Shown here piece by piece: positions 1 through 4,678 of a DNA stretch of 5,780 nucleotides (the stretch's first letter is position 1; every line of letters begins with the position of its first letter). The notes under the pieces are model-generated. The model was given only the letters and a program-made list of their open reading frames with translations. It was not told where the DNA came from and made no database searches. A program made the position numbers and the translations under genes. This DNA comes from Solirubrobacterales bacterium (lineage in GTDB: Bacteria > Actinomycetota > Thermoleophilia > Solirubrobacterales > Solirubrobacteraceae), in NCBI GenBank assembly GCA_025963955.1, contig JAOPZU010000605.1, positions 1-5,780 of the forward strand, in the 5' to 3' direction.

Positions 1-1208
1 TGCGCACCGAGCCGTCGGCGATCGCCGGGGCGCAGCGCCTCGTGCGCCGCGGGGGCCCGGCCTACATCAAGCTCGGTCAGTTCATCGCGAGCGCGGACGG
101 GATCCTGCCACCCGCGTGGGTCGAGGCCTTCGCGTGGTGCCGCGACGACGCGCCGCGGCTGCCGTTCGCCACGGTGCGGAGCATCCTCGCGCGTGAGCTG
201 GGGGAGGACGCCCTGGCGGCCGTCGACGAGGACGCGCTGGCCGCGGGCTCGATCGGCCAGGTGCATCGCGCCTGGCTGGCCGACGGCACCGCCGTGGTCG
301 TGAAGGTCCGGCGTCCGGGCCTGCCGCGCCGGCTGCGCTCGGACATCGGCGCCCTCGCCCTGGCGGCGGCCGGCGCCGAACGCATGAACTCGGAGGTGAG
401 CGCGCTCAACCTGCCCGGCTTCGTGGAGCTCTTCGCCCAGTTGACGCTCGAGGAGCTCGACTTCCGCCTGGAAGCCCTCAACCTGGTGCAGAGCGCGGAG
501 ATCTACGAGGCCTGCGGCCTGGACTTCGTGCAGGTCCCGCGCCCGGTCGCGGGCCTGGTGACCGAGCGGGTGCTCGTGATGGAGCACGTGGCGGGGGTGC
601 CGTATGACCGCGCCGCGCAGGAGCTCGACGCCGACGTGGACGGCGAGCGCCTGCTGCAGGTCGCGATCGGCGGCGTCCTGACGAGCACGCTCGCGCACGG
701 CCTCTTCCACGGGGACCTTCACGCGGGCAACGTCCTCGTCCGGCGCGACGGCAGCTTCGCGCTCGTCGACTTCGGGATCTGCGGCCGCCTCGACGAGCGC
801 CAGCGGGCGAGCCTCGGCGCCTACCTGATGGCCTTCGCCGCCGGTGACGCCGCGGGCCAGATCGCCGCGCTGCGGCGCTTCGGGGCGATCCCGGCGGACG
901 CCGACGAGCCTGCGCTGGTGGCGGAGCTCGGCGCCGAGCTCGAGCGGCTCGGGGTGCGCGCGGACGGCGCGGTGACCTTCGAGCGCCTCGGGCAGACGGT
1001 CGGCCGCCAGCTGTCGATCCTCGCCCGGAGCGGCTTCCGGATGCCGAAGGAGCTCGTCCTCTTCTTCAAGAACCTGCTGTACCTCTCGAGCTTCGCCGCG
1101 GCCGTCGCCCCGGAGGCCGACCTGTTCGCGGTCGTCGAACGGGCGCTCGGCGACGTCGGGGGCGCCCGAGCCGTGGCCGGCGCCGCGCCGGCGGGCGCCG
1201 ACGCCTGA
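1..1208 (+). CDS. ABC1/AarF/UbiB (ADCK) family atypical protein kinase-like protein, 5'-truncated by window edge
   Basis: Member of the ABC1/ADCK/UbiB atypical kinase family, whose characterised members support quinone and other isoprenoid-lipid metabolism as ATPases or kinases at membranes. The frame is open from base 3 to the TGA at 1206-1208, so the true start lies upstream. The GTG at 42 is not a credible start because the family's N-terminal KxGQ helix (KLGQ, 69-80) follows at once. Motifs appear in family order: KxGQ; the alanine-rich loop as AAGSIGQVH (240-266); the nucleotide-binding lysine in VVVKVRRPG (Lys codon 303-305); ExD in EELDFRLEALN (453-461); catalytic loop HGDLHAGN (708-731); DFG (768-776). 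All key residues are present, so it should be active. About 402 residues are visible; family members are usually 430-560. Actinobacteria generally use menaquinone, so the name UbiB should not be read as ubiquinone synthesis. The alanine-rich loop has Gly just before Ser where Ala is common. The target is unknown. Confidence 0.93.
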   Translation, partial: RTEPSAIAGAQRLVRRGGPAYIKLGQFIASADGILPPAWVEAFAWCRDDAPRLPFATVRSILARELGEDALAAVDEDALAAGSIGQVHRAWLADGTAVVVKVRRPGLPRRLRSDIGALALAAAGAERMNSEVSALNLPGFVELFAQLTLEELDFRLEALNLVQSAEIYEACGLDFVQVPRPVAGLVTERVLVMEHVAGVPYDRAAQELDADVDGERLLQVAIGGVLTSTLAHGLFHGDLHAGNVLVRRDGSFALVDFGICGRLDERQRASLGAYLMAFAAGDAAGQIAALRRFGAIPADADEPALVAELGAELERLGVRADGAVTFERLGQTVGRQLSILARSGFRMPKELVLFFKNLLYLSSFAAAVAPEADLFAVVERALGDVGGARAVAGAAPAGADA

Positions 1209-1229
1209 GGAGGGGCGGCCGCTCAGGCG
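1202..1229. terminator. Candidate bidirectional terminator hairpin at convergent gene ends
   Basis: A perfect 8-bp inverted repeat, CGCCTGAG (1202-1209) and CTCAGGCG (1222-1229), flanks a 12-nt loop. It sits exactly on the convergent junction. Its left arm contains the TGA of the kinase gene (1206-1208), and its right arm contains, on the minus strand, the TGA of the TetR gene (1223-1225). Being symmetric, it would form in both transcripts. No T-run follows on either strand. It would therefore be a stem-only terminator of the kind proposed for high-GC actinobacteria, or simply an mRNA 3'-end stabiliser. The dyad is seen directly; termination is inferred. Confidence 0.5.
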
Positions 1230-1912
1230 GGGTGCGCGGACTTCAGCGCGGTGAGCTCGGCCGGCGTCGGGGCCGGGACCGGCAGGGGGGAGGCGGCCGC
1301 GGGTCGCAGCCCGTCCAGGACGATGCCCAGGTACCGGCGCCACAGATCGGGGCTGACGGCGGTCGCGGAGCAGCACTGCCCGGTGACGCCGCCGACGGCG
1401 TACAGCAGGAACGGGATGTCCTCGGCCCGCAGGTCCTCGCGGATGCGGCCCGCAGCCTGCGCCCGCTCGATGAGGGCGGCGAGCCGGGTCATCTTCGCGT
1501 GGTGGCTCCGCTGCAGCCGCGGCTCGAGGAACAGCTCCGGGCCCACGGACTCCAGGAAGCCGCGGTCGCGGGCCTGGATCTCGGCGCACGCGGTGACGAC
1601 GTGGACGATGCTCTCCCACGGGTCCTCGAGGGCCTCGGCGTGGCCGATGGCGTCCTCAAGGCTTTGGAGCGCGAGCTCGAGCGTGGCCAGCAGCAGGTCG
1701 TGCTTGGTCGGGAAGTGGCGAAACAGGGTGCCGGCCCCGACCCCGGCGCGCCGCGCGATCTCCGCCACGCTCGCGTCGGCGCCCTGCTCGGCGAAGACCT
1801 CGGCGGCCGCGGCGAGCACCCGCTCGCGGTTGCGCCGGGCGTCGGCCCGCAGCGGCCGGACGGCGTCGGCGCCGTCCTCCGCTCCAGGCCTGTTCGCCGG
1901 CACCGTGCTCAT
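1223..1912 (-). CDS. TetR/AcrR family transcriptional regulator
   Basis: Predicted 229-residue one-component repressor, probably controlling the exporter encoded just upstream. After a disordered leader of about 20 residues, residues 25-75 form a classic TetR N-terminal DNA-binding domain: RERVLAAAAEVFAEQG, then the helix-turn-helix SVAEIARRAGVGAGTLFRHF, then PTKHDLLLA. The rest is the all-helical ligand-binding and dimerisation domain typical of SbtR-like actinobacterial TetRs, ending in a Pro/Ala-rich tail. The ATG (1910-1912) overlaps the exporter TGA in ATGA. No Shine-Dalgarno stands before it (CTCTCCTC precedes the ATG), so it is probably translated by coupling to the exporter. The frame is open far upstream, but that part is antisense-frame shadow of the exporter. 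The inducing ligand cannot be told from sequence. The natural binding sites are the twin dyads upstream of the exporter. Confidence 0.93.
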   Translation of the reverse strand: MSTVPANRPGAEDGADAVRPLRADARRNRERVLAAAAEVFAEQGADASVAEIARRAGVGAGTLFRHFPTKHDLLLATLELALQSLEDAIGHAEALEDPWESIVHVVTACAEIQARDRGFLESVGPELFLEPRLQRSHHAKMTRLAALIERAQAAGRIREDLRAEDIPFLLYAVGGVTGQCCSATAVSPDLWRRYLGIVLDGLRPAAASPLPVPAPTPAELTALKSAHPA

Positions 1913-3378
1913 GAGGAGAGCGTAACCAACTCCTCGGCACCGACGGGAGCCCTCGCCGCCGCCGGCACGCGCTCGTCCTGGAGCACGAGCGCGGCGGCCG
2001 CGATGGCGAGCGCGGCGATCCCGGCGGCGATCCAGAACGCGACGTGGAAGCCGGCGTTCAGCGCCTCCAGGTCGCTCGCGCCGTCCGCGAGCCGGGAGGT
2101 CGTGCGCTCCGCGGCGAACGTCGCCAGGACGGACAGCGCGATCGCGCCGCCGACCTGCATCGAGGTGTTCACGAGGCCCGAGGCGATGCCCGAGTCCTCG
2201 GGAGTGGCGCCCGACATCGCCAGGCCCATGATCGACGGGAAGCTCAGCCCGGCGCCGAGGCCGAGCAGCAGCATGGACGGCAGGACGTTGACGACGTAGG
2301 ACCCGTCGACGGGCGCCAGCGAGAACAGCAGCACGCCGCCGACGATGAGCGTCAGGCCGCCCATCAGGACGTTCCGCGGCCCGAAGCGCTCGGCCATCGG
2401 CTGGGCGCCCCGGGTCGAGACGCCGCCGAGCAGCAGCGTCATCGGGAGGAAGGCGAGACCGATCTCGATCGGGCTGTAGCCCAGGACCTCCCCGGCGTAG
2501 CGCGCGCCGAAGAAGAACACGCTGAACATGCCGGCGAGCACGCCCAGGAGGACGAGGTTCGCGCCGCTGACGTTGCGGGAGCGGAAGATCCGCAGGGGCA
2601 GCAACGGGTGCGCGATGCGGGCCTGACGGACCACGAACGCCGTCAGCAGGGCGAGGGCCACGGCCGCCAGGCCGAGCGTCTGGGCCGACCCCCAGCCCTC
2701 CTTCTCCACGCCGACGATCGCGTAGACGGCGATCATCAGGCCGCCGGTCAGCATCACCGCGCCGGGCACGTCGACCTTGTTCTCCTTCAGGCCGAGGCCG
2801 GGTCGGTCCGGCACCAGGCGCCGGGCCGCGACGACGGTCGCGATGCCGATCGGCAGGTTGACCATAAAGATCCAGTGCCAGCTGAGCAGGTCGGTGAGCA
2901 CGCCGCCGAGCAGCAGCCCGAGCGAGCCGCCGGCCGAGGCGACGAACGAGTAGACGCCGATCGCCTCGCCCTGCTCGCGGGGCTCCTTGTACATCGTGAT
3001 GATCATCCCGAGGATCACGGACGAGCCGAGGGCACCCCCGACGCCCTGCAGGAAGCGCGCGCCGATGAGGACCTCCTGGCTCTCGGCCAGCCCGCACAGC
3101 AGCGAGGCGAAGGTGAAGAGCGACATGCCCCAGAGGAACATCCGGCGCTGGCCGATGAGGTCGCCGATACGGCCCGAGAGCATCAGCAGGCCGCCGAACG
3201 GGATGAGGTAGGCGTTCAGTACCCAGGTCAGGTTGCCGTCGGAGAAGTTCAGACTGTCCTTCAGCACCGGGAGAGCGGTGTTCACGATCGTCCCGTCCAG
3301 GACGATCATCAGCATCCCCAGGCAGAGGACGTAGAGCGCGATCCGGTCGCGGCGGTGGTCAGGTTCGGCGGAACTCAT
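1909..3378 (-). CDS. DHA2-family (EmrB/QacA-type) MFS multidrug efflux transporter
   Basis: A 489-residue inner-membrane proton/drug antiporter of the 14-helix DHA2 family; substrate unknown. Family signatures: TM1 motif D1 LMIVLDGTIVNTALP (residues 23-37, with membrane-embedded Asp28); motif A in the loop after TM2, GRIGDLIGQRRMF (69-81); TM4 motif B with ARFLQGVGGA (107-116); the TM5 region GSLGLLLGGVLTD (151-163), a DHA2 form of motif C lacking the usual Pro, followed by SWHWIFMVNLPIG. Hydrophobic segments continue to about residue 466, and the tail is short and polar. Length is normal for the family. The ATG (3376-3378) has a modest GAGG (3384-3387 on the + numbering) five bases upstream. 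It is the first gene of an operon with the TetR gene, overlapping it by 4 bp, and its upstream region carries paired dyads that probably bind that regulator. Export of antibiotics, dyes or endogenous metabolites are all possible. Confidence 0.95.
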   Translation of the reverse strand: MSSAEPDHRRDRIALYVLCLGMLMIVLDGTIVNTALPVLKDSLNFSDGNLTWVLNAYLIPFGGLLMLSGRIGDLIGQRRMFLWGMSLFTFASLLCGLAESQEVLIGARFLQGVGGALGSSVILGMIITMYKEPREQGEAIGVYSFVASAGGSLGLLLGGVLTDLLSWHWIFMVNLPIGIATVVAARRLVPDRPGLGLKENKVDVPGAVMLTGGLMIAVYAIVGVEKEGWGSAQTLGLAAVALALLTAFVVRQARIAHPLLPLRIFRSRNVSGANLVLLGVLAGMFSVFFFGARYAGEVLGYSPIEIGLAFLPMTLLLGGVSTRGAQPMAERFGPRNVLMGGLTLIVGGVLLFSLAPVDGSYVVNVLPSMLLLGLGAGLSFPSIMGLAMSGATPEDSGIASGLVNTSMQVGGAIALSVLATFAAERTTSRLADGASDLEALNAGFHVAFWIAAGIAALAIAAAALVLQDERVPAAARAPVGAEELVTLSS

Positions 3379-3420
3379 GAGGGCCTCGTGCGCAGGTGGG
3401 GAGAAAGGGACCCGTGCACC

Positions 3421-3442
3421 AAGCGGAGCACGCGATCCGCTT
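3421..3442 (-). promoter_or_regulatory. Operator O1: dyad AAGCGGA-N8-TCCGCTT, candidate TetR-binding site
   Basis: A perfect 7-bp inverted repeat (3421-3427 and 3436-3442) has an 8-nt spacer GCACGCGA. The 20-bp core (3422-3441) recurs in reverse orientation at 3455-3474 with 17 of 20 positions the same, including 7 of 8 spacer bases. It lies 43 bp upstream of the exporter ATG and just downstream of a -10-like TATGTT, so a bound repressor would cover the transcription start. Position, symmetry and duplication fit the operator of the co-transcribed TetR protein; binding itself is inferred. Confidence 0.6.
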
Positions 3443-3448
3443 CAACAT
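3443..3448 (-). promoter_or_regulatory. Candidate -10 element of the exporter-tetR operon
   Basis: The minus strand reads TATGTT here, 4 of 6 matches to the bacterial -10 consensus, in an otherwise GC-rich region. It lies in the gap between the two operator dyads. Transcription would start near 3436, inside O1, leaving an untranslated leader of roughly 58 nt. The -35 position would fall inside O2 (GGAGCA or CGGAGC) and does not resemble TTGACA, so the promoter call is weak by itself and rests mainly on context. Confidence 0.35.
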
Positions 3449-3454
3449 AGCACT

Positions 3455-3474
3455 ACCGGATCGAGTGCTCCGGT
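3455..3474 (+). promoter_or_regulatory. Operator O2: dyad ACCGGA-N8-TCCGGT, second candidate TetR-binding site
   Basis: A perfect 6-bp inverted repeat (3455-3460 and 3469-3474) has an 8-nt spacer TCGAGTGC, whose reverse complement GCACTCGA matches the O1 spacer at 7 of 8 positions. The site is therefore a second copy of O1 in opposite orientation. The dyad centres are 33 bp apart, about three helical turns, placing both sites on nearly the same DNA face. It covers where the -35 of the exporter promoter should be. It is also 51 bp upstream of the divergent DUF1801 start and could affect that gene. Confidence 0.6.
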
Positions 3475-3510
3475 TAACGGGTCGTGATCGGAGCCCGGCG
3501 GCCACGGTGT

Positions 3511-3516
3511 GGGAGG
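3511..3516 (+). promoter_or_regulatory. Ribosome binding site of the DUF1801 gene
   Basis: GGGAGG lies nine bases before the ATG at 3526. It fixes that ATG as the start in preference to the in-frame GTG at 3484, which has no such site. Confidence 0.6.
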
Positions 3517-3525
3517 CTCCGTCGC

Positions 3526-3912
3526 ATGACTCCTCACCGCTCGGCCTCCGACGACATCGACGCGATCATCGAGCGACTGGACGACTGGCGCGGCGCGCTG
3601 CTGGCGGACCTGCGCCGGCTCATCCTCGAGGCGGATCCCGATGTCGTCGAGGAGATCAAGTGGCGCAAGCCGAGCAACCCGCTCGGCGTGCCCGTCTGGA
3701 GCCGCGACGGGATCCTCTGCACGGGCGAGAGCTACAAGGACAAGGTCAAGCTCACGTTCGCGAACGGCGCGCGGGTCGAGGACCCGCACGGGCTCTTCAA
3801 CGCGAGCCTCGACGGGAACGCCCGGCGCGCGATCGACCTGCACGAGGGCGACGCCGTCGACCCCGACGCGTTCCGGACACTGATCCGGGCCGCGATCGCG
3901 CTGAACGGCTGA
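3526..3912 (+). CDS. DUF1801 domain-containing protein (YdhG-like)
   Basis: A small soluble protein of 128 residues related to the DUF1801/YdhG group; its biochemical role is unknown. The family core is recognisable: an N-terminal helical part DDIDAIIERLDDWRGALLADLRRLI (residues 9-33), then PDVVEEIKWRKPSNPLGVPVWSRDGILCTGESYKDKVKLTFANGARVEDPHGLFNAS (38-94), which carries the typical 'E-x-x-K-W-x-K-P ... G ... K-x-x-V-x-L-x-F-x-x-G-a-x-l-x-D-P' pattern, and ends with NARRAIDLHEGDAVDPDAFRTLIRAAI. No signal peptide or membrane segment. Start chosen at ATG 3526 because of GGGAGG nine bases upstream. It is divergent from the exporter operon and shares the 147-bp region containing both operators, but no clear promoter of its own is visible. 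It appears to be a single-gene unit. Some family members are annotated as iron chaperones by remote similarity; I would not transfer that. Confidence 0.88.
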   Translation: MTPHRSASDDIDAIIERLDDWRGALLADLRRLILEADPDVVEEIKWRKPSNPLGVPVWSRDGILCTGESYKDKVKLTFANGARVEDPHGLFNASLDGNARRAIDLHEGDAVDPDAFRTLIRAAIALNG

Positions 3913-3923
3913 GCGTCAGCGCT

Positions 3924-3945
3924 GCGCGGCCGTGCACCGCCGCGC
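3924..3945 (+). terminator. Weak hairpin downstream of the DUF1801 gene
   Basis: GCGCGGC (3924-3930) pairs with GCCGCGC (3939-3945) across an 8-nt loop, 11 bases after the stop codon. A loosely pyrimidine-rich stretch (TTCTTTCC, 3958-3965) follows only after a gap, so it is not a textbook intrinsic terminator. It may end DUF1801 transcription. Confidence 0.35.
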
Positions 3946-3950
3946 TCCAA

Positions 3951-4004
3951 GATCCCGTTCTTTCCGTCTGGTCTACATAACGCTCATTATCGAGCATTCA
4001 AGAC
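3951..4004. other. AT-richer island with imperfect nested dyad
   Basis: By direct count this 54-base stretch is 25/54 GC (46%), far below its surroundings. It contains the nested dyad GTCT(3971-3974)...GCTC(3982-3985)-ATTATC-GAGC(3992-3995)...AGAC(4001-4004), whose arms are unevenly spaced. -10-like hexamers are present (TACATA at 3974, CATTAT at 3985), but neither has a good -35. It could be the promoter of the adjacent decayed gene, a regulator site, or an insertion or deletion scar. No gene is evident here. Confidence 0.3.
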
Positions 4005-4124
4005 GAGGCGGCCGCCGCTAATCGTGTCGACATGCGCACCAGACCCCTCGTGCCTGGCCCGCGGCAGGTCCAGCGTGTCTTCGAGGCCACCGGCCTGCTC
4101 CACACCCTGCCGTTCGCGCGCTGA
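3981..4124 (+). pseudogene. 5'-truncated remnant of a STAS-domain (anti-sigma factor antagonist-like) gene
   Basis: The frame ending at TGA 4122-4124 encodes DEAAAANRVDMRTRPLVPG followed by PRQVQRVFEATGLLHTLPFAR. The segment 'PGPxxVQRVFExTGLxxxLPF' is the characteristic C-terminal strand-helix of bacterial STAS-domain proteins (SpoIIAA/RsbV-like anti-anti-sigma factors), here in the style common in Thermoleophilia. The N-terminal two-thirds, including the strand with the phosphorylatable Ser, is missing: an in-frame TAA at 3978-3980 closes the frame, and nothing STAS-like is seen upstream in other frames. A short ORF from ATG 4032 (30 residues, no Shine-Dalgarno) could in principle be made but would not fold as a STAS domain. 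A decayed gene end followed directly by a GC hairpin is the best reading. The upstream boundary is approximate. Confidence 0.55.
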
Positions 4125-4126
4125 TC

Positions 4127-4142
4127 CGGGGGCCGGGCCCCG
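4127..4142 (+). terminator. GC hairpin after the STAS remnant
   Basis: CGGGG (4127-4131) pairs with CCCCG (4138-4142), loop GCCGGG, two bases after the remnant's TGA; an alternative register GGGGC/GCCCC is equally good. There is no T-run. It may be the original terminator of the decayed gene. It is compact and GC-only, so chance in GC-rich DNA cannot be excluded. Confidence 0.3.
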
Positions 4143-4226
4143 ACCTCACGCCCACGCGCCGCGGACGTAGACTCCGGAAGCCGAAGCAACGCCACGGAGT
4201 GCCGATAGCCCGCAAAGCTCCAGAAT

Positions 4227-4232
4227 GGAGGT
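4227..4232 (+). promoter_or_regulatory. Shine-Dalgarno site that decides the mpsC-like start
   Basis: GGAGGT is a near-perfect Shine-Dalgarno. GGAGG ends five bases before the ATG at 4237. It lies inside the codons that would follow an in-frame upstream ATG at 4225, so the downstream ATG is the real start. Confidence 0.75.
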
Positions 4233-4236
4233 CACC

Positions 4237-4650
4237 ATGAGCAACGAGCTTCCCGGCGACCCCGCCGACCCGCAGCAGGCCCAGAACGCCAGCACGGCCA
4301 TCTCGAACCTCATCGTCCGGCTGCTCAGCGAGTACACCGGACGCGGCCCGCGCAAGGCGCGGACGTACATGAGCGACGACGTGATCTCGGTGGTCGTGCG
4401 CGACACCCTGACCAAGGGCGAGCAGAGCCTCGTCCGCGAGGGCCACGAGGATCACGTGCTGGCCACCCGCGAGCTGTACCAGCGCACGATGCGTGCGGCG
4501 ATCGTCGAGGGCGTCGAGGAGATCACCGGGCGCAAGGTGATCGCCTTCCTCAGCGCGAACCACCTGGACCCGGATCTCGGCGTCGAGACGATGATCATGG
4601 AGCCGCGCCAGAGCGACCGCGGCACGGAGACCACCGCAGACGCAGGGTAG
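4237..4650 (+). CDS. MpsC-family (DUF2294, PF10057) protein
   Basis: A 137-residue soluble protein of the DUF2294 family, renamed after MpsC of the staphylococcal MpsABC membrane-potential-generating system; the molecular role of most members is unknown. Family features in order: AISNLIVRLLSEYTGRGPRKARTYMSDDVISVVV (residues 21-54, with the GRGP-x-x-A-x-T-Y core), TLTKGEQSLVREG (57-69), a helix with Y-x-x-x-M (81-85), then VEEITGRKVIAFLSANHLDPDLGVETMIMEP (93-123), containing the conserved TGR-x-V-x-A-F-L-S-x-x-H-x-D-P-D pattern. An acidic, disordered tail follows. No membrane segment. Start ATG 4237 has an excellent GGAGGT site; the annotated-looking ATG at 4225 is part of that site's context. 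No mpsA or mpsB homologue is in the window, so it stands alone and sodium translocation should not be inferred. The flavoprotein gene follows after 28 bp. Confidence 0.88.
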   Translation: MSNELPGDPADPQQAQNASTAISNLIVRLLSEYTGRGPRKARTYMSDDVISVVVRDTLTKGEQSLVREGHEDHVLATRELYQRTMRAAIVEGVEEITGRKVIAFLSANHLDPDLGVETMIMEPRQSDRGTETTADAG

Positions 4651-4664
4651 CCGGGCGGACCGCG

Positions 4665-4670
4665 TATCGT
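4665..4670 (+). promoter_or_regulatory. Candidate -10 element for a leaderless flavoprotein transcript
   Basis: TATCGT lies eight bases before the GTG start at 4679, the distance expected if transcription starts at or next to the start codon. No convincing -35 or Shine-Dalgarno is present (only GGCGGG, 4671-4676). Leaderless genes of this form are common in actinobacteria. The call is tentative. Confidence 0.35.
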
Positions 4671-4678
4671 GGCGGGCC

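Noticed and set aside
42..44. GTG at 42 as the start of the ABC1 kinase gene
   Set aside because: The frame is open to the window edge with kinase-like sequence before it, and the KxGQ motif would be only nine residues from the N-terminus; the gene is truncated by the window.
1232..2299. Plus-strand open frames antisense to the TetR gene and exporter end (1232-2299, 1251-1925)
   Set aside because: Both lie opposite well-supported genes, and their sequences are low-complexity G/R/S/A-rich with no domain.
1223..3097. Minus-strand open frame of 624 codons that would fuse a long Arg/Gly-rich N-terminus to the TetR protein
   Set aside because: The upstream part is an out-of-frame shadow of the exporter with low-complexity R/A/G composition; the TetR gene begins at ATG 1912, overlapping the exporter stop.
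2044..3450. Plus-strand open frame of 468 codons antisense to the exporter
   Set aside because: Composition is dominated by H, D, E, R, Q and A, with no recognisable fold; it is a typical antisense shadow of a high-GC gene.
3484..3525. In-frame GTG 3484 as start of the DUF1801 gene
   Set aside because: It has no Shine-Dalgarno and the added residues are not domain-like; ATG 3526 has GGGAGG at correct spacing.
4225..4236. In-frame ATG 4225 as start of the MpsC-family gene
   Set aside because: It overlaps the GGAGGT that serves ATG 4237 and has no ribosome binding site of its own.
3913..4236. Possible RNA gene, riboswitch or tRNA in the 324-base gap
   Set aside because: No cloverleaf, riboswitch core or long conserved-looking stem was seen; only short GC hairpins, an AT-richer island and the STAS remnant.
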